A stretch of 64,000 nucleotides of DNA from Dirofilaria immitis (lineage: Eukaryota > Nematoda > Chromadorea > Rhabditida > Onchocercidae). Position numbers and translations under genes: made by a program. Position 1 is the stretch's first letter, and every line of letters starts with the position of its first letter. Shown in pieces: positions 51,001-63,300 of the stretch. The notes under the pieces are model-generated. The model made no database searches. It saw only the letters and a list, made by a program, of their open reading frames with translations, and was not told the origin of the DNA. Where the stretch lies: positions 1,488,001 to 1,552,000 of the forward strand of contig JAKNDB010000107.1 in assembly GCA_024305405.1 (NCBI GenBank). Reading direction: 5' to 3'.

Positions 51001-54000
51001 ATCAAATATTGTCTTAATTTTCAATCCTTATTCTTCCTTGTAATAATAATACTAATAATAATAATGAATTTGTGGTAAAATTGCACTAGTTGTTTCTTAA
51101 TTATAAATAAAATAATATTTATATTTATTGATGAAAGATGGTTTGAAATTTAATTATGCATAAATATTTTTTTTTTTAGATCGTAGAATTATAAAAAAAT
51201 TTGACAAATTTCAAATTATTCGACATGCAGCACCGATTAATAGGTATAATTTAAGTTTTAAATATCGCTAGGCAATTTTATTTCTCATATTTTCCTTAAT
51301 TGCTTCAGAAACAATGAAATTTCCAGAAATCTTATTGATCCGAGAAAATAGTTTAAATTGTTTATCGGTTAAAACGGAATAAATGTTCTCATTGAAAAAT
51401 AATTAAATTAATATCAATTAATGATCAATTTAAGCAGATCATGTGATCACGAATATGCAGTAGTTCTACCCAGGAGAAATTTATTTTATTAGATGAATGG
51501 TGAAAATAAAGGTTTTAGATGAATGTATTAGTATTTTGTTATCATTTGTTGATACTTTAAAAAAGTATCAATAGATGATCGTAAAGTTGAAAATCACAAA
51601 TTTATTTAATAGAAAATTTGACAAGACTAAAATCGGGACAATTTCAAAAAGAAAGCATCATAAATCTAAAGGTTATTTACTACTTAATGAAGTTGAATTC
51701 CTTTGTTGCAAATACAAGCAATCATTTAATTAACGATTTTTATTGAGATATATTTTATGTCTCTTATTATTAAAATTAATTCAAGAATTTTATTGCATAT
51801 AATTTTAAAAATTTTAAGTCTAAACAATTTGAAAAGAAACTAAAAGAAGGAAATTTTTAGCAATTGTACAAATCATACTATATTATTTTGTTTTCTTTAA
51901 TTTTTAAATGGCAACTTTTAATATCTTTCTATCGAATTTTAATATTAATATTAAATATAAAAAAAAAGTAATTAATTTAAAAATATTGAAAAAGTATAAT
52001 CCTAGTTAGCGAAACACCTACCGAAACTTTCCTTAACGCTGAATTATCTACCGCTCGTTCATTGCATAACGTTTCAAAAATGAAAGATTCCAAAAACGAT
52101 GATTACGCTTTACGTGAGATTTTTTCTTTATATTCTGATTACGCTTTACGTGAGATTTTTTTATATTCAATATTAACAACAGCTAACTACTATATATATA
52201 TATATATATTTCATAGATTCTAATTTAAATATTCATTTTTATTACATTAATTATATGTTGGATAAATTGAGGGCAAATTTTGAACAATTTTTATCTTCAG
52301 AAGCTCATTCTGATTCTGTACATACAGGGATATCGTTTAGTTCGGCACAAGTGAAACTTCAAGAAGGAGGTGAGTATTGTAATTTTCAGCATTGCTCAAA
52401 AATCAATAAGATTTTAGTGTAAAAATACTGATCAAAATGATCCTTTTTTTTTCTCATTTTGACGAAAATCAATAGGATTATCAAAATTTTGGATAATCTC
52501 GAAGATTTAAGGGATGTGATTCAAAGATTCAAAAATGAAAGGAATAAGATAAGATTACGTCGAAATAGAAATATATCATTAATCATTTTAAAATTTATTT
52601 TTATTGCTTAAGAATTTTATTAGATTAAGTTTTTTTCTCTTTTTTTTTTTGAAATAAAGCATAAAAATTAGTTCCTTTAATCTTTTTTAGCAAGTAAATC
52701 ACCAGTGGAAGCGGAATTATTAACAGCCCGATCAATTGTTACAGCTAAAAAACCGAATTTCATAGAAGATGAGCGAAAACGATCAGATGAATTTTTTTCT
52801 TCCCAACAAAGAAGCCAGTATTGAGCGAAACAATAGATTCAAGCTCTAAAATTCAACGAATTTATCGTTATACTTCCAGTCCAATGATGAAAAAAATATT
52901 CGCTCATCTACCAGATTTCAACCTATTTTTTATTCACCAATATCATATCCTCCAACGCCACCTCGTTCACCGAGAAGAAAAAGGAAACACAAACTTTTTC
53001 TCGATAGTCCTCAAGAGGACCAAATAATTACTGCAGTACCTCCGGAAGGTTACTTTTATAAGATTTTTTGCAAAAAGGTTGTAGCTCAAAAATCATGCCA
53101 TCGTAAATGTAAGGAAATAAACATAATGCAGTAATTAGAAATGCTAATTATCTTATTTAATAAGTCACACATGACAATAATCTTAGTTTAAGAAATGATC
53201 AAAATTTTAGTCATTAATTACAATCTTGCATAGGATTTTCTTCTTCCGATTCCACTTATGAAAGCGATTCTTCGATGGATGAAGACAAGTAAGTGAATTT
53301 CTTTGTTAAAATTACAATACTGAAATATTATTAGAAGTGATATGAATTCAGAATTTCACCAAAGAATTCCTGTTTAAAGGATACATTATCAAGCATTTAA
53401 AATTTTATCCTTTATGAAGCGATAAATACTGCTGCAAATCTTCAGGAGATGAGATTTTAACAGAACATCTTGTTCTTATATGAATTTCAAAACCATCATC
53501 TTCTGGATCTAATAACATGCATTACTATTTCATAAATTTGTTTGAAGTTTTAGGAGCTTATTCCTCATAAGTTCGGTACAATACTTATGCTTCTGAATTG
53601 TTGAATTTGAAGGAATGTATCGAGGAGCACAGAAGAAGCACCGTCAACTGGTTTCATATCCCGCGACCAGACTTTCAAATCTAATGAATCATCTCAACTT
53701 TTCGGTACCATAGAATCATCCTATGGAAACGTCGAAAAAAATCATTTAACGATCTAATGGAGTCATGTCTTTCTAAGCTGGTAGACAAAAATTACAGAAA
53801 AGCGTTGAAAACATTTAACTTAGAGAAAGGTAGACAACAGCGTTCCAGTGAGATTCCGGAAAAATTTACCGATATCCGTTCAACGAAAATTTTATCATCA
53901 AAAATGTTTCAAGTATACAAAAGTTTAATAAAAATCCTTTCGTTAATAAGCGCGAACCAAAGAATCTATGTTTTGTTCAGCAGAATTTCATTTAGAGCCG

Positions 54001-57000
54001 AAAAGAAAAAATTCTATACCGTTTCCGAAAAAGATCGTTTATTATCTCAGAAACGAAGATTCGGACTACTACCTCCAACACCTAGTATCATATCAAATCA
54101 ACCACGTTCAACAAATGGAAATGACGAAAACATTGTTTCACAATCGCCGAGATCAAAAGTACTTTTAATATCGGTTTCTTCATGATTTTTATTTTGTTAT
54201 TCAATGAAACAAATATATATCTCATAGGAAGGAATTATATTTAAGGTTCGAGAAATGAAAATAAGCTGCGATTTATTAAACAGCAATTTTTAAAATTAAC
54301 GAATGAGTATTGAGAAACTTTACAAGCTTATTAAGTAAATATTCAACAAATATGAATTTAATAATTCAAACTGCAGAGATTTACGTCATATTTTTAATCA
54401 GAATCTTTATTGCTTTGTCTTTATCTCGAACTAAAGATTCCAATTAAATTCCAATTAAATATTTTGAAAGTATGTGGAAATCAAAGAATCAAAAACAAAG
54501 AATGATTAAAGAAAACAAAAAAAAAAGAAAAATATATGAACTGAGAAGATAAAAAAATTATTGGCATAAAAAAAAAACGTTACTTACATAACTTATCAAA
54601 CGAAACTTTTAAATTATATTTATGAGAGAATAGAAAGTAGGATTTATAAAAAATTATATTACTTCATCATCAAATCCTATAGTTATTGTATGGTCTCTCA
54701 GTGATTAATGTTGTAGGAAGCATTATTAGAAACTAATAAAAAATGTACGCAACATCTAAAATAACATCAAAAGCAATTCGATCACGTTTCGAAAGATTTC
54801 CGATGCAAACACGGCCTGGTATGGAAGGAAAAATATTCCTTTTTTTTTTTAAGTTTTTAAATAATGATTTCCTCATCAATGTTCATCTATGTGAACATAT
54901 ATGTCTACATGGATGAATAATTGAATTCGGCGAAATAATTTGGATATTTCAAGGCATTTACGATATATTACTTCATTTATGATATATTATATGATGTCTA
55001 TAATTATGTTACGGTAGATCAAATATTTTGTTAAGAAAATTCTTTGTTAATATCTCTTAGCCTTAGTTTTTTTTTAAATTTATCACAATAGAATCTGATT
55101 TCTTTTAAAAATAAAAATAACAATTTTCTATTATTTTTTTATTTAATTTATTATGCGAATTTAGAAAATTTGAATCTAATATATTGGATATCTACATTCG
55201 TAATTCTTGTCAGTGCAAATATTCTCCCATGTTATATTTTTGTTTAAAAATCTGAATTCAACCAAACGATTTTAACTTGGCTTCATGCTTTATCCTTTAA
55301 ATTATCGTTTTTCTACTGTTTCAGGACACGAAAAATCGCTTAGTTCTATTAAACGAAGTCAAATAAAACGGTTTATTCATTTTTACTTTTAATTAAGAAA
55401 AGGAATTTTTCGCACTTCATGTCGAAAAAGTTTTTTTCTATCATGTATACATGGTTGTTATATTGAGTAAGGTTCCATTGTTTGACAGATGGAATTAATT
55501 TCTTAGTCTATAGTATAAGATGAAATAAAATCAGATAATATCGCAGAATGAAGTTGACCGGTTGATTGTAATAGTGATATGGCTAAGTGTGATTAAACTC
55601 TAACTGTCAAGTGAGCTAAGTAGAATACTCCAACTATCAAGTGAGTTGACTGACTGCTGATGTTGCTTGACTGAGTAACCAATCATTCGTAACAATATGC
55701 CCATCAACAACGAGAAGCTTCTTTTTATATCCATGATCCTTGATCTTTGTAATGGGCTATGGCTTATAACACATTCATTTTATACAAAGGATTTATTTAT
55801 CAAAACAAAGAATGAGAATTGATTAATATTTTAAATATACACAAAAGTTTTGATCGTTGCAACATTTTTCATATATAATTAGTACAGATTTCAACATTCT
55901 AAATAGTGCACAATAAGCTTTAATAACAGATCGAAAAAAAGGAAAACAAAGAGTCTTTTATATTGAGCTTTGGATAAATGATTCATTTGTCTGGAAATAT
56001 TACAAATTTCTGCTATGCAAAATTCTTTGATTAATTTCGTAATATTTATATCATAAATTATTTCATAATCTTTTGGATTTTCCAAATTTCGTGCCTGATT
56101 CATGATTTCAAGAAGTAAAGGGCAAATAAGCGGTATAACTAATGAATATTTTTTTAATGTTGCGTTCATTTTGTGCATATCTTTATACATACATTTGGTA
56201 TATTAAAGAATAAATATTCCAGTTTCTAGTTATCATTTAGAAGACCTTCATTGGTGACCTCAACGCAAGAATCGGATGATACGAGAAGTTCCAATGAACG
56301 AGAACCATCAAAATGTGAGAAATTAAAATTTTTAAGATTTCATTTGAAGAAAATTTTTTCTGATTCAAGAAAATAAATTTTAGGGTTTGAAACGAATTTG
56401 TTTATGGATCAATCAGAATTGGGCTCACGAATACAAAGTATTGATTTTAGCATTCTATTTTCGATAGTTTTACTTGAGCGACGGGAAAAGAAATTTTTTT
56501 TTACGTCATGTATTAAACGGTAACGATGCTATATACAGTTGCAACATAGTTGCGATGAAATTTAATTACTTCAGATTTAATTATCAGGTGAATTTTTTTA
56601 TTTCCAATATCATATTTCGTCGTTCCTGTGTTTTCAGAAACATCGAAATCATTTGATTCGAATGTACCAATAATGCGACAAACAGCAACGCTGAAGCCAA
56701 GCGTGTAAACATAAAAATAATTATCATGTTTTCATCACTTTGTTCATTGTGAAATTAAAAATTTTTAGCAATAATTAAAATTTGGTTTATTATTATGATG
56801 CAAGATCAATTTATATTTTGTGAATTAATAATTCAATTTCTTTTTTCTTTTCACTTTCAGTACGAAATCAGCCTTGTCGACGATTCCCGATACATCGGCT
56901 AAAAAAAATCTGAGGTAATTTAAAGATTTATTCAATTTCAACAGTATTCTATTCAGTTGATAAATCAATCTTACCAAATACATAAAGTTTAAACTATTTT

Positions 57001-57898
57001 GAATGCTTAGATAAACATTGTCTAAATTCGCTCTTGTTTTATATAGTAATTGAGATTTTGTATACCTAGAATTAAAATACTGCTTTTACCAAAAAGGGTT
57101 GTGTAGTTGATTGTAACCATTAAGGTGATATATAGGGTCTAAAAATTTGAAAATTACTAATATTTCAAATTATTAGTGATAGACATTACGTCATTTATGG
57201 TGATCGTTTATGTGTATTGGTTTTTAAATCCAGAAAATGAAACTTCAGGCTAATCTTACAAAAGGAACTTCCCTAATGATTCAATCCAAGGATGAAGGAA
57301 ATCTCACTGCAAGTTTGCTCGGAAATTTTTTAACAAAATATGAATTTCATAAAATTTGACTGATTGCAAATATTTTAATTTGCTTCAAGCGCATTAACGA
57401 TTTATTATTCTATTCATACAATACAACCTTGAAGAAATTAGTGATTTATGTGAAGTTTAATTAAACAAAAAAAAATAAGTGTTAATGTGTATTATCAGTA
57501 AGGTTTATATAGACGAAAGAGAAAAAAGATATGAAAACGAAAAAGATAGCATAGAAATTATATTTGATAAAAATATAAAATCAAAGTTAAAAACGAAATT
57601 TTGTAAAAAAGCAAAAAAAAAACTGCAAAGCAATGTAAGTAAAAACAAATAAATAAAATAACCTTATTTAAGTAAATGTTAAAAATAACCACTCAAGAAA
57701 TAAATAATACCAATCTATCTAAAAATCAATTTACGAACTAATAACATTTTAAATTCTTTTCAGATTCAGCTGAATATAAATTTTCAAATAAAAGATGAAA
57801 AGGATAAACCAGACGATGAAAAGCATAACTTTAAACTTGAACGCATATTAGTGAAAGGTCGTGAAGTATATCGAAGAAATAACATCGATCATTCATGA
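45008..57898 (+). CDS. Large orphan protein, about 26 exons
   Basis: About 1,080 residues. Exons: 45008-45103, 45919-46022, 46647-46729, 46991-47046, 47274-47340, 47545-47696, 48086-48254, 48992-49179, 49674-49823, 50193-50266, 50694-50869, 51180-51243, 52010-52113, 52301-52369, 52691-53048, 53234-53288, 53613-54158, 54717-54818, 55325-55370, 56241-56314, 56384-56437, 56468-56519, 56638-56704, 56861-56914, 57499-57634, 57764-57898. All use GT..AG and phases match except at exon 22. A TTTTCCAG acceptor (44995-44996) precedes the ATG. No signal peptide, membrane segment or known domain seen. It is polar and Ser/Lys/Glu-rich, with a basic Pro/Ser-Pro cluster (PPTPPRSPRRKRKHK, ~605-620; NLS-like) and other SP/TP sites. 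AEL-x-TARS recurs in exons 13 and 15. One base is missing at seven sites (52792, 52890, 53735, 53924, 53971, 54028, 54758); phase in exon 22 (T9 run 56494-56502) is unresolved. Function unknown. Confidence 0.82.
52101..52165 (+). repeat. 36-bp tandem duplication carrying a splice donor
   Basis: GATTACGCTTTACGTGAGAT plus TTTTT occurs at 52101-52125 and again at 52137-52161, offset 36 bases. Both copies contain the donor TTAC|GTGAG. The first ends exon 13 at 52113. The second (exon end 52149) would add exactly 12 codons with no stop and the same exit phase. Confidence 0.85.
54819..56240 (+). other. Introns 18 and 19 of the large orphan gene
   Basis: Two introns, 54819-55324 and 55371-56240, flank the 46-nt exon 19. 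The second (870 bases) contains the antisense open frame at 55891-56190 and a short CTGTCAAGTGAG/CTATCAAGTGAG repeat pair near 55603-55645. Both introns are GT..AG. Confidence 0.65.
55891..56190 (-). CDS. Candidate nested antisense small protein
   Basis: An uninterrupted 99-codon ATG-to-TGA frame on the minus strand inside an intron of the large + strand orphan gene. Unlike other long frames here it is not built on a repeat. It has a hydrophobic segment at ~15-30 (YSLVIPLICPLLLEI), a polar helical-looking middle with acidic residues, five cysteines and a hydrophobic C-terminal segment (LFVFLFFDLLLKLIVHYL). Starts at residues 1, 5 and 8 are possible. It could be a nested single-exon gene, an exon of a longer minus-strand gene, or chance. 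I recognise no family. In such AT-rich DNA roughly one frame of this length could occur by chance in 64 kb. Confidence 0.3.
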   Translation of the reverse strand: MYKDMHKMNATLKKYSLVIPLICPLLLEIMNQARNLENPKDYEIIYDINITKLIKEFCIAEICNISRQMNHLSKAQYKRLFVFLFFDLLLKLIVHYLEC

Positions 57899-57947
57899 TT
57901 TATCATCAATTTATATAAAATGCTTATCATTCAGAAATATAATGTTG

Positions 57948-57953
57948 AATAAA
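57948..57953 (+). other. Poly(A) signal for the large orphan gene
   Basis: AATAAA about 50 bases beyond the stop codon, well placed for 3' end formation. Confidence 0.6.
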
Positions 57954-59985
57954 CCATCTACTAAAAAAATAAGAAAGATTGTATACTGTTATTGAAGTTT
58001 TTCTCCGATTGATTAGATTGCGAAAAAGATTTTTTTTCTCAAATCATGAAAATCGGCACCACCAATTGATTCCCTTATTTTATTTTGCTTCTTTTGAAAT
58101 ATGAAAATATTAACATAGCTAACATTCTCATCCTTTAATTTTTTTCAAGAATAAAAAGTAAATAAATTATGAAGATTTTCTATGTTTTTAATTCAAATAT
58201 TTCACAAAACTCTATTTATTCGGATCATTTTCAATTAATTGCAATATTGGGTCAAAATTGATATCTTCGTTGCAAACCTTCCTTGATGATGGATTTGAAA
58301 ATGGATAAAACGTTATTTTCAATGATTGATGAAAAAAAAATGTTGAAAGTTTTGTTGATCATAATTAATGGATTGGTCACAAATATAGTTTGGCTTCGTT
58401 TTACTAACTTCAAAATGACATTTATCTAACAATAACATAATCGATAATGCCATAAATTCATAACTGAATCGATTACATAAAATGACTAAAAACTGTGAGG
58501 ATTGAAATTATAAGGAAAATTCAAAAATTGAAAAAGTTTAACAATTTAAAAGACAAATGAATTATATATCTTTTTACAATAGGCCAAAATTTTTATTAAT
58601 GTAATCATTAATATTGTTGTATTTGTTGAAAATATAGCAGTAATAAAATAAGATTGCAGAAAAGAAAAAAAAAGAACTAAAATTAAAGTATCAATCAAAT
58701 TTTGTTAGTATCAATACAGACTACAATATTTCGATCAATACTTATATTATTTTGAATACAATAAGCTTATATTATTTTGAATTGTTTTTGCTTGTTTTAA
58801 TATAATAAGCTTATTGAATAATTGATTTTACAATCTAAAGACAAAATACTTTATAAATTGGAATTATATTAAAGAAAAAACGATGAATCATTTATAATTA
58901 TTAAGGATTTAAATACAAATAAACAATTTGGATGCAATAATTATTATATCAAATTTTTTTACTTAAAAAAAAAAAAAAGACGGCAAACATATGAATGAAT
59001 TATCATTATTAATGATGATAAATTGATGATAATCGAAATGATATTAAACTATTTGGAATATTTTATTTTAAATTTTGAAAATTTTCATCCTTCATAATAT
59101 CAAAAGAAATTAGTATAAACAATGAAAAAATTATTAAAATTTTGCATTTATTAATTTAAAAGTAAAACATTTCATTTTTGCTTATTTTTAACAATTTTGA
59201 TAATAACAATTACGAGAAAAAAGAAATATCGAAAGGAAATGTTTGAATCTATTATTTGTTATGGAATTGTTCATTTTATAATCATTTTTTTTTTTATTTC
59301 ATCTGATTTTATATGCATTAATTCTCAGTATTCATTTTAAAAATTTATTATTCAAGAAATTTAAAACCTCTTTTACTTATACAATTTATCATTTATCTTT
59401 ATGTAATTATTTGCATTCAATTTTTCAACCTTATTTTTTTATTTCTCCTAAAAATTTTATTTTTATTAATTTTTGTAATTCAAATTTTAGATATCCAAAA
59501 GTATTATAGCAAAAATAGATAAAAGTTTCATGAAGAATTAATATTTCCGTTTTTTTTTTTTCTTCTGTTAATTAATTTATTCTCGAAATACATTTTTGAT
59601 TATTAAGTATCACCTGTATTGATCATCGCAATTAATGAAAGTTTTCCGTTTTCCAAATGAATCTTAATAACCCTAAAAGAGAATTTTTATCTCTTTGTAG
59701 CATAATTGTCGTTCAGTAAATTTCTGTTACTATTGACGGATGACCTAATCGTACTACCTGTATCCAAAAATAAACAAAGCAAAAGAAAAGGATGTATGAT
59801 CGAATTTTCAAAAATGTTCGATGAAATGTTGAGAAATAATTTTCCTTTTTCTTTTTTTTTTTTTTTTTATTTGGTACTTTCTATATTACAACAATCGCCA
59901 ATTAAAAACTACCATATTCATTTTTACTAATGCTTCATATTTTACAAAATTTAAACATACACACCCATGTATATCCACATATGAA

Positions 59986-60016
59986 CATACACACACACAC
60001 ACATATATATATACAC
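59986..60016. repeat. (CA)n(TA)n microsatellite
   Basis: ACACAC followed by ATATAT within a longer CATA/CACA-rich segment beginning near 59956. Confidence 0.9.
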
Positions 60017-60184
60017 CTATTTAGATTTGCATACAGACCTACCTACAGACGCATATTCATTGATACTATTTAATCAAGTTTTACAGGAATTCTTGTTCCG
60101 TTTCTTCCAATTTTCTTAATATTTATTTAATTTTTTTCTTTTTATTATTTCATTTCAAGCACGAATATTCATATAATAAAGTTG

Positions 60185-60320
60185 AAATTGCAATAAATAA
60201 TAATAATTATCGCTATTATCATCAATATTACTATTAGTGATAATAATAATAATAACAATATCAATAATTAAACAATAAGAATAGCAATAACAATAGGAAT
60301 AACAAATAAAAATAACAGCG
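60185..60320. repeat. Interrupted AAT/AAC trinucleotide tract
   Basis: AATAAT, ATTACT, GATAAT, AACAAT and AGCAAT units over about 135 bases, without a sustained non-repeat open frame. Confidence 0.8.
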
Positions 60321-63300
60321 GCAGAAATAACAAATGAAAAATGTGATGCGATATGAGAAAAAAAAAAAAAAAGATGACAGTTAAAAAGTTCTTACCACTG
60401 AAACTGGAAAACCTGTAATTTGATGGAAGTTGACAATTTTGTTCTGGGTAAGGACGAAATCACCATTTCCTTTTATTTTTGGACCTTCTCAATGGTAAAA
60501 CAATTTTCCTTTACTGTTTTATGCTCTTGGCTTTTCATTTTATTTTATTTTGATAAGCAAAAAAAAAAAAACGAAAGAAAAGGAAGGAAAAAAAATTTTG
60601 AAACAAATTTGTTATATTAATTATTTCCACTTTTTCATATTAAATTATTCTCATAAAATTTTAATTTTTGCATAAATTGCAATTTAAATATAGCCATAAT
60701 TAGATAGTAATTGAAATATTTGTGAGAAATTTTGAAAAATATTGATTTGAATGAAATGTTAATTAGAGTCTAAATTATCTAATACCATTCTCAAATGGTA
60801 AAAATATATTAAGCTAAATATTTTTGTAGCTTAAATAAGAAATTTTTTTAAAACCATTAATGAAATATTACGTTCACGTTAGATCAACGTAACGGCTGGT
60901 TTTTTTTTTTTTTTTCTTTTTCAATGATATGCAAATAAATGATATGAAATTTAAATGATTTTAATAAATCAAATATTTTTTCAATTAAAAAAAAAATTCA
61001 TTTTTCATTTTGTCATTATAATTTGTATTTATCCATTAAAAAATTTAAACTTTCACTTGCTACCGTAATTATCTATTTATTTTCATTTTTACCATATCCT
61101 TTCATCTACTATTACCTTCATTAGAAGAAAAGACATTCATTTATTTATTTGCAAATATTTCTTGAAGAAATCAAACTTTGCTTAAGATGTTAATTAAACA
61201 TTTTTTTTCCCTTCAAAATAATAATTGATGATTAAATACATTTTTGCTAATTTCATTTAAATTATATATGCAAACGAAAAATTCGAAGAAACGGATTTAT
61301 TTTTTTTTTTGACGTATCATTTGATAATGTTTGAAATGGAATTAAAAATACACTTTTGTTTTTCTCAAATTATCATCGATTCTTTTCGAAAAGATTTTTA
61401 ATTTTATAATATGAAATTATTCGAAGTTATCACATCCTTTTATCGTAAATCAAATAATTCGAAAAGATGAAGTTAATTGTTTTTCCTTTTAACTTTTGAA
61501 AAATACATATAAAATATTAATGAATTAAAAAAAAAACAAAAAGAAAAATCAAAACTTTGAATTTCCATTGTATTATTTAGCACAAAATTAACGATCAACA
61601 ATGTTTCATTTATCATCGCATATTAGATTCCGATTCTTTAAATTTTAATTTAAATTTGCAAATTAAACGCAAACTGTTAGTCATTAGTGGAATAAAAAAA
61701 ACGATGGGAGAAAAAAAATTAAAAAAAAAAGGAAAAGAATGATTTTAAAGGACAAATTGAAGGAAGTGTTTGCAAAATGTACATGAAAGGAATAATTTCA
61801 TTTTTTTTCTCACTTTTTTCTGTTTTGAAAAAAAAAAAAATTAAAATAATTTAGATTCATTCATTCTTTGTAAGTTTTCTAATTCGAATAATTGTGCTAA
61901 AAATTATCAATTGATAACAAATAAATGAAATATTATCAATTGATATGAAAAGTAATAATCATATATATGTATGTTTATTTTTTAATTTTTTCTTTTTCTT
62001 TCAGAATTATTATTGTTATTTTTTTATGCATTAATATTAGATGATATAATTTTTTTTTTTTCGCATATAAATAATAAGATTTTATTCAAAATTTTTATCA
62101 AAATTTATTAGTTCAAATTTATAAGATTATTTTATCAATTTATTTTGTTAGCAAAATTGTCAAACAATCAAACAATCAAATGTATCGTTGATGAATTTTT
62201 AGTATTTTAATAAATTCAAATTTTAACTGAAAAATTATTTCAATAATATCATTCATCTATTTCTTTTCTTTTGTTTTGGTTTTCGTTTTTTTTTTAAAAA
62301 TTATTTTTATATTTTTTTCTTTGTAAATTGAATTGTATGCATAAATTTTATTTTTGAAATTTTCTTATTTTAATAATTAATTTAAAATTAATAAACTTCC
62401 ATATTAGTATCATTTATTCATTTGTTTCTTTTTCCTATATTTTCATTTTTTGTTTTATTATTTACTTATTTTGTCTTTATATTTTGGACGAAATCCAATT
62501 ATATTCACTAACATTTTTGTATTATTTTTTTTTTGTTAGATTTATAAATACCTGATATCGTTCTATTTTATTCAAATATTTATAATTCAAAATGACTTGG
62601 AATTTGATCTGAATTATTGAAACAAAATTGAAAAAATATTTTACAAAGGTATCATATAAACTGACATAACATATTAATATATCGTTCACATCAACAATCG
62701 GTTCATCACTTATCAAGCAATATCAAATTGCTAAATTTTTTTAAAAATAAATGGAATAGTTTGATAATTGAAATTATCAGCTTTTTCTTTTGGATTCTTT
62801 TGTGAACTTGCTCGAAGTAATTATACTACTTTTAGCATTCCTAAATCGAAATTTTTACAATTCGAAAAATTATCAAAACTGGAATAAATACAATCCAATT
62901 TTCGATTTCAACGGTTGTATCTAATTGCTTATTTTATTTTGAATAATTTCATCTTCTGAATAAACTATTAACATCATTTTTTTTTTATTGGCATACAGAT
63001 TTTAAGTATTTAAACTGAATTTTACGTCAAAATAGTATTAAATTTGTTGAAAAACAAGCTTTACATTTTATATCATTTTTATCTTATTCTTTGTTTATTG
63101 TTATATCACTTATTTTGAAACCAATAAAAAAATCAATTTCAGAATTTTATTTTAAACATTTACTGATTGATTACTTTATACTGGCGATAAATAGCTTAAT
63201 AGTAAAAATTTTAAGATTCGCAATTTGTAATTTCTTGATGGCAGTGAGTTTATTCGAAAGAATCAATAAAAGGATTAAATTTAAAAATAGAATAAGAATT

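Noticed and set aside
53968..54168. 66-codon + frame starting MFCSAEFHLEPK
   Set aside because: A part of exon 17 of the orphan gene read between two missing bases, not a separate gene.
57239..57359. Possible exon after AAATCCAG (MKLQANLTKGTSL…)
   Set aside because: Needs phase 0, but the preceding exon ends in phase 2. Joining exon 24 directly to 57499 keeps phase and reading frame.
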